A program made the position numbers and the translations under genes. From NCBI GenBank assembly GCA_015039365.1, contig WION01000104.1:92600-156599 (forward strand): a stretch of DNA of 64,000 nt, read 5' to 3'. Position 1 is the stretch's first letter; every line of letters starts with the position of its first letter. Under the pieces are notes generated by a model. It was not told where the DNA came from. It was given only the letters and a program-made list of their open reading frames with translations, and did no database searches. This stretch comes from Amanita rubescens (lineage: Eukaryota; Basidiomycota; Agaricomycetes; Agaricales; Amanitaceae). Positions 8,757 to 20,060 of the stretch are shown here, in pieces.

Positions 8757-9100
8757 TTACAGTGATGACAAGTGAGCAGGGAGTGAGCAGGACTCCACAG
8801 GGATTCCTGTCCAGTCCTTGCAATTTTTACTTACTACTTTTTTGCTTTGAACCAGGAGTGAGCAGGACTCCACAGGGACTCCTGGTCCACTCCTTGTGGG
8901 AAGACTCCTGGCTTTTTTTGGTTTTTTTGCAGTCAATGAGGAGTGAACAAGGAGTGAACAAGGAATCCACAAGGAGTCCTTGTCCATTCCTGGTTGAAAG
9001 GTACATTTTGTCAGGAGTCTACAGGGAGTCCTGAGGAGTCCTGAGGAGTCCAGGAGTCCACAAGGAGTCCACAAGGAGTCCACAAGGAGTCCACAAGGAC
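8757..9100. repeat. GGAGTCC/GGACTCC repeat field
   Basis: The stretch is dominated by the heptamer GGAGTCC or its reverse complement, spaced irregularly. It ends in about four direct copies of a 12-bp unit (AAGGAGTCCACA) at roughly 9050-9100. The direct and inverted copies could form many short hairpins. It sits immediately upstream of the decayed gag at 9136. Its function is unknown; it may be the LTR or leader of that element. Confidence 0.7.
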
Positions 9101-9882
9101 ATGTGGGGGAGTGTAAAGTGTTGCTCATGGGCACAAGTGAAGAAAGAAGAAGTTATAAATAACAAGTTGACCTCATGGAGTCAATTTAAGAAAGATCTCA
9201 AAGCAAGGTTCTCCAATCCAACCAAGGAACAGAGAGCCCTTAACAAAATGCACAACTTTGTGCAAGGAAAGCTCTCAGTACAATCATATCTCAATAAATT
9301 CAAACACCTGAAAGCAAGATCCAAGATCTCAGATTCTGATGCACTATATTTAGTCAAGAGAGGGTTAACCCCAGCCATCATGAATAAAGTTTATGGGAAT
9401 GATGACAATATTCTCACTGATTATGATGAGCTGTCTAAGAAACTCAGAAAGATTGGCACCAATTTAGACATCACCCGAGGATATCAGTGATCAGCTCCAG
9501 GAGCAACCAATAGTAATGGATCAAACAATTGAAACCCAAAATCTGATACCAAAACAGGATCAGGTACCACAGTTGGCAGATCAGGAAAGCCAATGGAGGT
9601 AGATTGAACAGGACCACTATAATTGTGGAAAGTTTGGTCATGTTGCCAAAGAGTGCAAGGGGCCCAAACAAGAGAAAGGAGTATGTTTCAAATGCGGAAA
9701 GATGGATCATCATGCAAATGAATGTCCTATCAAGAAGAAAGATGCAATCAAGGGAAAGACAAAGAAGGTTGAAGAAGAACCCAAACAGGAAGATGAATTG
9801 AAGGAAGAGATAGAAGTTGAGGAACAACCTGAAGGAGAGTATGAAGAAGATGAAGTGGATTTTATGAATGGGGACGAGTAGG
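9101..9882 (+). pseudogene. Decayed gag with zinc knuckles (element C)
   Basis: The frame from 9101 encodes a retrotransposon capsid-like segment (LTSWSQFKKDLKARF, then a QSYLNKFKHL motif) and stops at 9488-9490. After in-frame stops and a frame change, the segment 9606-9882 encodes two CCHC knuckles. The first lacks its first Cys (HYNCGKFGH); the second, CFKCGKMDHHANEC, is intact. An acidic tail ends in a stop. No protease, RT or integrase follows before the LTR at 10081. It is either a gag-only non-autonomous element or the remnant of a larger one. The AGTAGGGGGG tract near 9954 could be a polypurine tract. Confidence 0.65.
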
Positions 9883-10080
9883 TGCCATAGCATCAGGAAA
9901 ATTCTCATTTGGCTTAAAATGACTTATTTAAAATAAGACATAATAAGTGTCAAAAGTAGGGGGGTGCCTTATTTTTGCCTGCTCCTCGGGTGTGCAGATA
10001 CAATGCTGTGCACCATGCAGCTCTCCCCCACCTTTGACAACCAGCCTCTCCTGGACTTTTTTAGCCAGCCAGGTAGGAGT

Positions 10081-10493
10081 TGTTACATTTGTTCGTTCAC
10101 TGGTAAGTCAAGCTTATCAGGTACCATAGGTTCCTCAAGGGAGTTCCGGCACTTAAGAACATTCAAAGAATAGGGGTGTTATCGGATAAGTCCTCAAGGG
10201 AGCTTAGATGATAACGAGACAGATTTTGACTGTTAAAACTAGACTGAGGTCTAGTTGTATATTTGCATATTTATATACTGTACTAGGTATATACACAAAT
10301 ATGGTAAGTATGAATGCATGTGATAACGAAACGGTCACATGTGATAATGAAACAGTTTACATGTGATAAAATGAAATAGCATATGATAAACGATGAATGT
10401 TCCAGAAGGAACGCATATGCAAATAATGACGTAGGAGGGATAACAAAGATGATAAGATAAGAAAAAGATAGGCCATGACGTACGTTTGTAACA
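10081..10493 (-). repeat. 3' LTR of B
   Basis: It runs from TGTTACATTT to TGTAACA. It carries a run of CATGTGATAA-like motifs upstream, on the minus strand, of a TATATAAAT box. It has one motif unit fewer than the right LTR. Confidence 0.9.
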
Positions 10494-10690
10494 TAGCCCT
10501 TCTCCTACATACGAAGTCCAATATTCACCGAATATTGAAATAATTGGTGACTATGTGTCACAATTGTGTTCGGCGTCGCTATCGTAGGTGTAAGAGTCTT
10601 CATTTCCTTGCCAGGGATGACGACAGCGGTGGCAGTTGTCGGTAAGTCGTTCTTGAAGAGTTGGTCATTCTTCTCGTGTATTTGAGGTGG

Positions 10691-11372
10691 TCATTGTGTT
10701 GATGGGTCGTGTTGATTGTCCTCGTGTGGATTGGCCTCGGCGATTTCCAAGGTTTCATCGTGATGGTGGGGGTCCGGTGGTAGTGGTGGTAAAACAGTTA
10801 CCTGGGGGACGAGTATTTGTTCCTCGTCGTCTTCTTTTGATAAGCAGGGAAGGTTCGCCTTGTTCGAGTTGGGCGGAATCAATACTAGTAGCGGGCAATG
10901 TGGTAGAAACACGTTGTTCGGGAATTTGTTCAAATGGTGTAGGCGGTGGCTGCGTTACAGCGTCCAGGTAAGTGGGAGGAGGGGTCTCTTCATGTGTCGG
11001 GCCTCAATGTATTTCTTGTCATCGATGGTGTTCAGTAGTATGGTGTGGGCCTCCGCATATGTAACAGCCTTGAGTTCCAGGAATATCTTCTCTGTCAAAG
11101 GCTTGGTTATTCAGTTCGAACGATACTAATCGTTCAGCTGAGGGATCAGGCCCATGCAGATGAAAGATGGTGCAGCGTGTTGGGTTTTCGGGGATGGGGA
11201 CATCTCGTCCTTCAATGGTATGCCCTGTCTGAAGGGCGATGACGGCGGCATCTTGGTGTTCATTATTGGTATTAGGTCTGTTAGGGTTGCGATCATGTCT
11301 CCATACAAGATTGTTAATCGTTGTTTGTAGTTGTTGTAAGATGGTTATATCCCAACCATCGGGGGTGAACAT
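10691..11372 (-). pseudogene. B distal reading frames with a CCHC-like knuckle
   Basis: Two short open frames follow the post-integrase ORF. The first (11372-11019, 117 aa) ends with CYICGGPHHTTEHH. This resembles a zinc knuckle, CxxCx4Hx4H, with His in place of the last Cys. The second (10933-10691, 80 aa) is Pro/Asp/His rich. They may be the broken C-terminal part of the accessory protein. The remaining ~200 bases to the LTR show nothing further. Confidence 0.35.
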
Positions 11373-11444
11373 CGGGTTGAGACGGTCGTTAAGAACTCAA
11401 ATTCATTCGAGTGTAGCGATGACAGGAGTATGGGGAAATACAGG

Positions 11445-12760
11445 TCATCCATGCATCCAAGCCATTCCAGTATCTAAAGCAAGTTGTCGTGTCGGTTGAA
11501 TGAAATGATGACGGTGTCTGGCGGTGGTAAGACGGGTCGCTTCTTCAAGGTATACGTCTCCTCGTAGATCACAAAACCAATGAATATTGTTCCAGATCAT
11601 TAAAGTGATCCAACGGTTGCAGTGCAGTTCTTGGAACCGGCAGGTAAGATTAATGATGACATTAATGAGGGCCATCAGATCGGGGCAAACATATCTATTC
11701 AGGATGAACAGATAGTTGTTGGCGAAAGTCCAAGACGTGAACAATGTCCAGATTCGACAAAAGGCTCGTCGAATAATCGGGTCGATGAAGGAAGGGATGG
11801 CGTAATGTGTCAAGATGACGTCTACGGCGGGAATGTTAGGTGCAGGTACATTGAAGTTATTGTCAAGGGTGGAGGCGTGTTGAAATAAGAACCTAGGAAT
11901 AGGTCCTTCAGCAGGGAGTCTAGGTGTCGGGCTCGTAGATCGAGCGTGGGTTTCCCTCATTAAATCTAATGGGGTATAGAGGGGCCTCGGTGATGGAGTG
12001 TCTTCTGGGAAGACGATAGGGATTGAGATGGGGTTGATGAGTCTTTCATTAATTTCGTCATCGGCGATGGCGTTAGCGGTGACAATATCGAGTTCAGCGG
12101 CAACAGCATTGGCGGCGGCTGTAGCGGCATTGGTGGCGGCGACGGTTCTTGCTCTTTCAAAGTAGTTGTTGACAAGTTCTTCGTCGATGGGGGGAATCCC
12201 CACGGTAAAGGCAGTGGTATTGAACATGAGTAATGCTTCTCGCATGACTCGGATATCGGCAGGGGTAGTGTCGGGATGTGGTCCGCGTGCATAGGTGATA
12301 ACCAGTTGATCTCTGGTTGCGAATACTTGAGCTACCATCTCCTGCATTTCGGGTGGCACAGGAGTGTCAGGGAGAATAGCGTTCCCCATATCTGTAACGC
12401 TTTGCATTAGCTCTTCTATTGTAGAAGCGTTTGATGGTGGGAAGGTATAAGATGAATCAGAAGATAAAGAATCTTCATTTCGTGGCATGAATTCCTCGTC
12501 AGAGGGGATTATAGGGAACCATTCCGTAGCAATAGATGTGTAATGAACATACAGATGGGAGGAGGAATTGGCAATGGTGTAGGTGATTCCTCTCTAGAAG
12601 GGGTCGGAGGGACGATTTCCTCAACGACTGTTGAAGTGGCTGGGGTATCAGCGGCAAAGGGAGTATCAATAGGGGAGGACATGGTTTCAAGAGCAGCGTT
12701 TTCGTTGTTTACAAGTAGCGGGGATAATTGCTGTGATTCCATGTTGTTCCTTATATTCAT
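11445..12760 (-). pseudogene. B post-integrase ORF, second copy
   Basis: The main open part (12488-11445, 347 aa) has an acidic/Pro-rich start and an Ala-rich helix around AATNAATAAANAVAAEL. It ends with a helical, Trp-rich region (AFCRIWTLFTSWTFANN, WITLMIWNN). The N-terminal 80 codons (12760-12509) are in another frame, so a frameshift lies near 12510-12540. It corresponds to the copy at 14630-13468 but goes on past the point where that copy is cut. The N-terminal two thirds differ strongly between copies, while the last ~125 residues are almost identical. The family is unknown. Confidence 0.55.
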
Positions 12761-15398
12761 TTAAGGTCTCCTCGGAGTGTTCTAAGTTTTCCTCAGTTTC
12801 CCATGAATTGTCAGATGTCGGATAACCTTTCCATTTGACTAAAAATTGCCATTGGTTTCCTTTTCTTCGGTGCGAGACAATTGTCTCGATTTCATATTCT
12901 TCTTTGTTATCTATAAGGTCTGGAGTAGGTCGTGTAAAGTTTGGACCATGTGTTTTGTTCTCGTGGTAAGGAGTTAAAAGTGAAACATGAAACACGGGGT
13001 GAATCTTCCATCTTGGGGGAAGTTCAAGTTTAGCGGTGACAGGTCCTAAGATTTTCTCAATCTTGAACGGTCCTTCTCGTCTAGGCGAGAATTTTCTTAT
13101 TTGTCCTGTTTTCAGGTTTCGTGAGTCTAGCCATACCAAATCTCCTTCTTTAAACGCGGGAGATTTCCCTTTAACACGTTGAGTCATTAGCTGTCTAGCT
13201 AATTCGTGTGCGGCGAGAGCTTCATCTCGTATTTGCGTTAGGACCTTGAAGCGGTCTTCAGCAGCGGGTACATTGATTCGCGGGAATGCTGTGGGGATAG
13301 CCACAGGTTCTATTCCAAACATGATTTCAAACGGAGTCATCTTGGTAGATTGGTGTATCCATTGATTGTGCGCGAATTCTGCTAATGGCAAGTGATCTTT
13401 CCATTGTTTCGGATGATCAACACAGTATAATCGGAGGTAGGTTTCTAGCTCCTGATTGAGTTGTTCGAGGTATATGTCTCCTCGTAGATCACAAAACCAA
13501 TGAATATTGTTCCAGATCATTAAAGTGATCCAACGGTTGCGGTGCAGTTCTTGGAACCGGCGGGTAAGATTAATGATGATGTTAACGAGGGCCATCAGAT
13601 CGGGGCAAACATATCTATTCAGGATGAACAGATAGTTGTTGGCGAAAGTCCAAGACGTGAACAATGTCCAGATTCGACAAAAGGCTTGTCGAATAATCGG
13701 GTCGACGAAGGAAGGGATGGCATAATGTGTCAAGATGACATCTATAGCAGGAATGTTTGGTGCGGATACATTGAAATTGTCGTCAAGGGTAGAGGCGTGT
13801 TGAAATAAGAACCTAGGAATAGGTCCTTCAGCAGGGAGTCTAGGTGTCGGGCTCGTAGATCGAGCGTAGGTTTCTCTCATTAAATCTATGGGAGTGTAGA
13901 GAGTCCTTTGCGTTTGGATATCTTCCGGCATAGTGATGGGTATGGGGTAGTGTTCAGTGGTGATGATAGGTGGTGGCGTTGTTTCAACAATGATGGTGTT
14001 GGCTGCCAGAGCAGCTTCAGCGGCTACAGCATTAGCGGCGGCAGAGATAGCGGAGATGGTAGCAGCGTTGGTAGCGGCGATAGTTCTTGCCCGTTCATAA
14101 TAGGCACTGACAAGGGTTTCAGGGAGAAGAGATACTCCCATGGTTGCGGCTGATGCGTTAAATTGCACATGAGCTTTGCGCATGGCACGGATATCTTCAG
14201 CGGTTGTGTCGGGTAACGGTGGTTGGGCGAGGGTGATAATCACTTGATCTCTTGTTTGGAAGAGTTGGTCGACAAGAGCCTGCATTTCCGGTGGTACAGG
14301 GCTACTGGGAAGTATCGCATTTCCCATGTCTGTTATGTTTCGCATTAGTTCTGTTATGGTGGAGACATTGGATGACGGAAATGAATAAGTCAATTTGGAG
14401 GAAGAGTCCTCTTTGTCTCGTGGTATGAATTCCTCGTCGGAGGGGATCATGGGGAAATATCTAGTAGCGTATGAATCGTAATGTAACATACTGAACAGTG
14501 GGGGAACTGGCAAAGGTGCGGGTGATTCCTCTCTGGAGGGAGTCGGAGAGATGATCTCGTCAACGACTGTCGTCGGGGTAGCAGCAGGGGTAGTGTTAGC
14601 AGGGAAGGACATGATTTTCAAGAGCGACATTTTTGATGTTTGTGAGTAATGGGGATGATTGCTGTGATTCCATGTTGTTCCTTATATTCATTTAAGGTCT
14701 CCTCGGAGTGTTCTAGGTTTTCCTCAGTTTCCTATGAATTGTCAGATTTCAGATAACCTTTCCATTTGATTAAAAATTGCCATTGGTTTCCTTTTCTTCG
14801 GTGCGAGACTATTGTTTTGATTTCGTATTCTTCTTTGTTATCTATAAGATCTGGGGTTGGTCTTGTAAAGTTTGGACCATGTATTTCGTTCTCGTGATAA
14901 GGTGTCAAGAGTGAAACATGAAAAACAGGGTGAATCTTCCATCTTGGGGGAAGTTCTAATTTTGCGGTGACAGGTCCTAAGATCTTCTTGATCTTGAACA
15001 GTCCTTCTCGTCTAGGTGAGAATTTTCTTATTTGTCCTGTTTTTAGATTTCTTGAGTCTAGCCATACTAAGTCTCCTTCTTTGAAGGCGGGAGATTTTCC
15101 TTTAACACGTTGAGTCATTAGCTGTCTAGCTAATTCGTGTGCAGCGAGAGCTTCATCTCGTATTTGTGTTAAGACCTTGAAGCGGTCTTCAGCAGCAGGT
15201 ATGTTGATTTGCGGGAATGCTGTGGGGATCGCCACAGGTTCTATTCCAAACATGATTTCAAACGGTGTCATCTTGGTAGATTGATGTATTCATTGATTGT
15301 GCGCGAATTCTGCTAATGGCAGGTGATCTTTCCATTGTTTCGGATGATCAACGCAGTATAAGCGGAGGTAGGTTTCTAGCTCTTGATTGAGTTGTTCC
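11549..15398 (-). repeat. Tandem duplication inside B (period ~1.93 kb)
   Basis: Units ~15398-13468 and ~13467-11549 each hold the integrase C-terminal half, the chromodomain and the post-integrase ORF. The internal junction near 13467 joins the accessory-ORF motif GDIYLE directly to the integrase motif QLNQELETY, with only ~3 bases of shared sequence. Divergence between units is uneven along their length. Confidence 0.85.
12687..14630 (-). CDS. B fusion ORF: accessory ORF copy 1 joined to integrase C-terminus and chromodomain
   Basis: A single 647-aa frame starts with the accessory protein, including the Ala-rich helix and RIWTLFTSWTFANN. At about residue 388 it changes to the integrase C-terminal half (LPLAEFAHNQW, FEIMFG) and then a chromodomain with VKWKGY. 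The frame stayed open across the duplication junction by chance or selection. The catalytic Asp residues of integrase are absent. If expressed it would be a chimera of the accessory protein with a chromatin-binding module; I regard it as a duplication product. Confidence 0.6.
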   Translation of the reverse strand: MSLLKIMSFPANTTPAATPTTVVDEIISPTPSREESPAPLPVPPLFSMLHYDSYATRYFPMIPSDEEFIPRDKEDSSSKLTYSFPSSNVSTITELMRNITDMGNAILPSSPVPPEMQALVDQLFQTRDQVIITLAQPPLPDTTAEDIRAMRKAHVQFNASAATMGVSLLPETLVSAYYERARTIAATNAATISAISAAANAVAAEAALAANTIIVETTPPPIITTEHYPIPITMPEDIQTQRTLYTPIDLMRETYARSTSPTPRLPAEGPIPRFLFQHASTLDDNFNVSAPNIPAIDVILTHYAIPSFVDPIIRQAFCRIWTLFTSWTFANNYLFILNRYVCPDLMALVNIIINLTRRFQELHRNRWITLMIWNNIHWFCDLRGDIYLEQLNQELETYLRLYCVDHPKQWKDHLPLAEFAHNQWIHQSTKMTPFEIMFGIEPVAIPTAFPRINVPAAEDRFKVLTQIRDEALAAHELARQLMTQRVKGKSPAFKEGDLVWLDSRNLKTGQIRKFSPRREGPFKIEKILGPVTAKLELPPRWKIHPVFHVSLLTPYHENKTHGPNFTRPTPDLIDNKEEYEIETIVSHRRKGNQWQFLVKWKGYPTSDNSWETEENLEHSEETLNEYKEQHGITAIIPATCKQRKRCS

Positions 15399-18226
15399 AA
15401 TTCTCCGTCAGTTTGCAGGTGAAAGGCGGTTGACTTTCTATGGTCAATTCCGAAGATTTTGCAGATTTCTTCAAAGACTTTAGAAGTAAATTGTGGTCCT
15501 CTATCGGAAATAAGGGTTGTTGGTAACCCATAACGTTTGTAAATGTCGTTGATGTAAGAATTGGTGGTATCCATAGCGGTAAAAGATTTTTTGCATGGTA
15601 TGAATATTACGCCCTTTGTTAAGCCTTGATCGACCACGGTCAAAACAGAATCAAAACCGTTGATAATTGGCAGATCTGTGATGAAGTCCATTGAAACTTG
15701 TTCAAATGGGCGTGTGGCATGGGATTTAATAGGCATCAAACCTGGTGTGATCGGATGTGTATTGACCTTCATTTGTTGACATAAGGCACAGCCTTCAACC
15801 CATTTAGATACTGTCGTTGTCATTCCAGGCCAATAATAGTTGCAGCGGATTAGCTCTAGTGTCTTTAATCGTCCAGGGTGACCCATAACTACGGGGTCAT
15901 GATGTGATTTGATTATTTTGTTTTGCAATTCTTCGTTTTGAGGGGCATAAACGTGTCCTTGATAACGAATAATGTTGTTGTCATTTTTCCAGTCATTAAA
16001 CTTTGATCGGAGGGGTAGTTTTCCGTGTTTAAGACTGTCGATTACAACTTTAGCAAATTTGTCTTGTGGCAATAATTCAATGATTTTATCTGCCCAAGAT
16101 ACGTTGATTGCGGCAATAACCATGTCATCAGTAATCATGGTTTGTGGGATTTCTTTTGCTTTTGCTTCTTCTTCATTAATATGGTCAGGGCATCTCGATA
16201 AAGCGTCTGCCTGAATAAGTTTTGATCCGGGGACGTGTTCTAATTTGATATCAAACTCCATGATTTCTTGCCACCAACGTGATTGTCTGGTGGTCATTTT
16301 CTGCAGATGTTTATAATATGATAAATTCTTATGATCACAATGGATCATGATTGTGTGTGGGCTTCCTTTTAGAAGGTGTCTCCAGGTTTCGAAGGCTTTC
16401 TTTATTGCTAATAACTTGCAATCGTATACTTGATATCTTTGTTTGGTATCGCTTAACTGATGACTGATAAATCCACATGGGTGCATTTCTCCATCAGATC
16501 CCCGTTGTTTCAGGATGGCTCCTACCACCCAATTTGATGCATCGGTTTCTAACAAAAACGGTTTCATTGGATCTGGCATAACTAGAACCGGTTCTTCTAG
16601 GAATTTCTCCTTTAACGTGTCAAATGCTTTTTGACACTCTGCATCCCATCGGAAGGGAACTGTTTTCTTCGTGAGTTCCGTGAGCGGAGCCACTATTTCG
16701 GCGTAGTTTCCTATAAATTTCCTGTAAAAGTTCGTGAACCCTAGAAATGACCGAATTTGTTTGACGGTTTTTGGTTTGGGCCATTTGCTGATTCCAGCAA
16801 GTTTTACAGGGTCCATCATGATCTTTCCTTCTTTGACAATCATCCCAAGGAATTCAACTTCCTTGGCAACGAATTTACATTTTTCCAGTTTCAGGAATAG
16901 ATCGTTTTCTTTTAGCCATTGCAAAACTTGCTGAGTGTGCTCCCTCGTTTCTGCCTTGTTCGCTCCCTCGTTTCTGCCTTGTTCGCTCCATATATCAACA
17001 TGTCGTCAATGTAGACGACTAGCCATCCTTTGGCTATCATGTCACGGAAGTATTCATTCATCATTGTTTGAAACATTGACGGTGAATTGCATAATCCAAA
17101 GAGCATTACAGTAGGCTCGAAGAGACCACAGTTTGTCGTGAATGCGGCCTTCCATTCGTCGCCTTTCTTTATTTGTACATTATTGTAACCCCATCAGAGG
17201 TCTAACTTGGAGAAATATTTCACCTTTTGTAGTTTTAATAATAAGTCGGATACCAGAGGAAGGGGATAGGTGTTCCGTTTTGTCCAGCTATTGATGTATC
17301 GGTAATCTTGGCAAGGTCTCAACTCTCCTTTTTCTTTTTTTGCAACATAAAAGAAAGGAGACGCTTGTGGAGATTGTGATGGTCGAATATATCCTTTTTT
17401 GAGTTGTTCATTGACCCATTTATTCATTAGCTGTTCTTCGTGAATTGATAATGGGTAATTCTTCGCCACTTTAGGTTTAAACCCTTCTTTTAGATCTATC
17501 ACATGATCCCATTGTCGTGAAATTGGGAATCGTTCCGACATTTGTTTATCAAAAACTTTTCTCCATTTGTCGTATTCTGGGGGTAATTCTACTTTCGTAG
17601 CTTTATCTTTGTGTTCATGTGCAAGTGCTTGGGACGCTGATGTTTTCACTTGGATCCAAAGGTGATCAGTCTCGAGATCTTCGTCTTCATCTGTGCCCAG
17701 TTCTTCTTCTTTTCGGATATAATGAAGGTACATTTTGGTTTCTTCATCATGATCAAATGTAGTTTCCTTTTCTAGATCGATCTTCCTACCATCAGGGAAC
17801 TTAACCGTTCCTTCAGACCAATCTATTCTGGGGTTGATTTCTTGGAGCCAAGGTAATCTTAATATCAGTCATTGATCGCCTAGTCATGTGATGTAAAACC
17901 AGTCTTTAAACCAGTTATCTTCGATGTTATAGCTTATCTGGATTTTATACCGTATATCTCCAGACTTGTTGTTTGTTCTGTCCACGTTTCACACTGGGAT
18001 GGGTTTCTTTAAGCGAGTGATTTTGTTCAATTGATGAGTGAACTATCAACGAATTTTCCTTGCACGCCTGAGTCGATAAGAGCTTTGGTTTCAGCGGTTT
18101 TTAGATTCGAACATTGGGAGATGGGAATGGTGATTTTATTTCTGGATATAGATGATACTGTTACACCATTTATACATAATTGTTCATCTTCAGAGATGAC
18201 GGACGCTGATTCATTGTCATCTTGTT
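14732..18226 (-). pseudogene. B pol, broken at several places
   Basis: Protease (ALIDSG, about 18060-18080), RT with YIDD, RNase H, integrase and chromodomain can all be followed. Breaks: stops in the protease-RT spacer; TGA at 17194-17196 where related copies have CGA; a 23-bp tandem duplication at 16941-16986 that shifts the frame after the YIDD region; TGA at ~15290 where TGG is expected; and TAG at ~14732 where the duplicate copy has TGG. The longest intact part is 16924-15290, covering the RT thumb, RNase H and most of integrase (SDRGPQF present). It enters from gag in -1 at GGT TTT TAG. Confidence 0.9.
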
Positions 18227-20023
18227 CTAAAAACCCTTCTCGTTCAACTTTCGGCGGGCGCTACGTGGTAATGTTTTTGCCATTTCTCGTATGACGGCAA
18301 TTCTTTGGTCTTCATCATTTTCATCATCGGAACTTTCATTTGATGAGTTACTGTCGTCTTCGTTGCTATCTGCATCCAGTGCTCTGATTCTTCGTCCTTT
18401 TCCTTCCCTTTTGTTGCGGTCACTATTTCGTCTGCGTGGTTTCCCTCGAAAGTGTCTTCTAGGTGCTGCCTTTCTTTGTGAATTCCCAAGGTTTTGTCGT
18501 TTCTTTTTGGGATTAGGACAGTCTGGGATTAAGTGTCCTGTGTTTCCACATCCATAGCATTTAGTGGTCTTTATCCAATCCATGGAAGTTTCTGCAATCT
18601 GTATTCGTTGTGCTTGTTCCAGTAGTACTTCATCAACCTCCATTTTGTCTTCAAACTCTTTAGTTTGTCCAAAAGTGGAAAACAACGTGTTTGCCACTTC
18701 TATGTCGAGGATACGAGTTCGTAATGATTTATAGGTCATTGGGGCGCCTCCCAGTCGTAGTTTTTCTCATAAGGTGTTGGTAGTCCTAAAACCAAGAGGT
18801 GGCATTTTGTCGTATCGTCGGTGACTTTGGCTAAATTGAGATCTTGGTCAACACGTGCTATATACTGGTTAATTGATTGTTTCGGAAGTTTCTTCCATGT
18901 GAGTAATCTGTGCATGGCTAGTCCCGGTTCGTCTACTTGTCCCCAATCTTCTTTTAGTTCTTTGATGAACATTTTGTAATCGGTATATTTTGTTGTTTCG
19001 GCATCGTATTCAGCTATTTTATTATCGCGCCATTGTTGAGCATTTCTGTCAATATGATACATGATGAATTGTATCTTATCTTGAGCGTCAGTCATTTTAT
19101 TCATTTTCATGAATAATTCGGCTTTCGGTAAGAACAGATTGAGATATTTTTGATCTCCTTCGAATGGTTTGGGGGGTTTGATCTTTGGTAGATCTGACCT
19201 TGATTCGGTCTGGGGTCCTAGTCCAGATCCACTCATGTCTCTTTCTTTTCCTTTTCTAGAAGAGAATGGATTGATTGGTGGGACAAATGGGTGTAGGAAT
19301 GTAACAGGGGGTAACGGTGCGGATTGTGCGGCTTCGAGTTTTGGTTCTGATAAAAGGGATAAGGAAGCGATCAATTGAGCTGAGGTTTCGTCTTCAGCTT
19401 GTTGTTCTACTGTGGGTATAACAACGACTTCGGTTCCAGGTACATAATCAAGTTTATCCTGGGATTCTTCTTCTTTTTCTTCTTCAGAAAAAGGGTTTTT
19501 GTCTTCTTCTTTATCGGACTCTCCTGACAGATCGGCGCTTTCTCGGTAATGAACCTGTGGTGATGCGAGTGGGGTTTCTTGTTCGGTGATTTCTGGTTCG
19601 TTCGCTTTCTTCCAACGTTGTAGTGCGGTTCGTGATAACTCCTCTTTTCCTCCAATGAAGGGTTCTCCTTCAAAGTATTCATCTCTGATATAGTACGGTT
19701 CTTCTCCTGTTTCCGATTCAGTGGCATACCAACATTTGTTCTTTTGGTCGTAGGCAAGCTTTCATTCATTTATGTAGGTATAATCCTCCTTTGAATGCAA
19801 AAGATTGATTTGGTGGTCTACCAAGTTTTTGTTTTACCCAGAACTGGTGGCCTGGTACGGGTTCTCCTGAAGCGGTATAACACCAACCGTTTTCTCGTTT
19901 ATCCCAATGAATGGAATGTTCGTCAAGATAGTAGCGATTATCAATGGGGTTTCTTTTGGCGTTATTCAGAGGGGTACTTTTAGATTGTCGTGGAGCAATG
20001 ATGAATGAGGGGAGGTGAGAGCG
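18227..20023 (-). pseudogene. gag: B gag, frameshifted
   Basis: The pieces are as follows. 20023-19768 is AUG-less, with YYLD, FW and RPPN motifs matching the N-terminal extension of A1 Gag. From ~19760 to 18736 the frame covers an acidic spacer and the capsid region (KPPKPFEGDQ, INQYIARVDQDL). 18739-18227 carries the zinc knuckle CYGCGNTGHLIPDC and a Ser/Asp-rich end. One frame change lies near 19765. A second, at 18736-18739, looks like loss of one C from a short C run. No ATG occurs between the predicted RNA start (~20225) and 19770. Confidence 0.8.
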
Positions 20024-20047
20024 TTAAAGCTATTGTGCTCGGAGAGG

Positions 20048-20060
20048 AGTCTAGTTTTAT
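20048..20060 (-). other. Self-complementary primer-binding site of B
   Basis: The minus strand directly after the 5' LTR reads ATAAAACTAGACT. Twelve of these bases are the exact reverse complement of AGTCTAGTTTTA in the LTR (reverse of 20214-20225), which starts about 24-32 nt downstream of the TATATAAAT box. This is the same logic as in A1 with a different sequence. Confidence 0.7.

Noticed and set aside
8757..9134. 125-aa minus-strand frame rich in CGLLVDSLW-type repeats
   Set aside because: It is a translation of the GGAGTCC repeat field and has no independent protein character.
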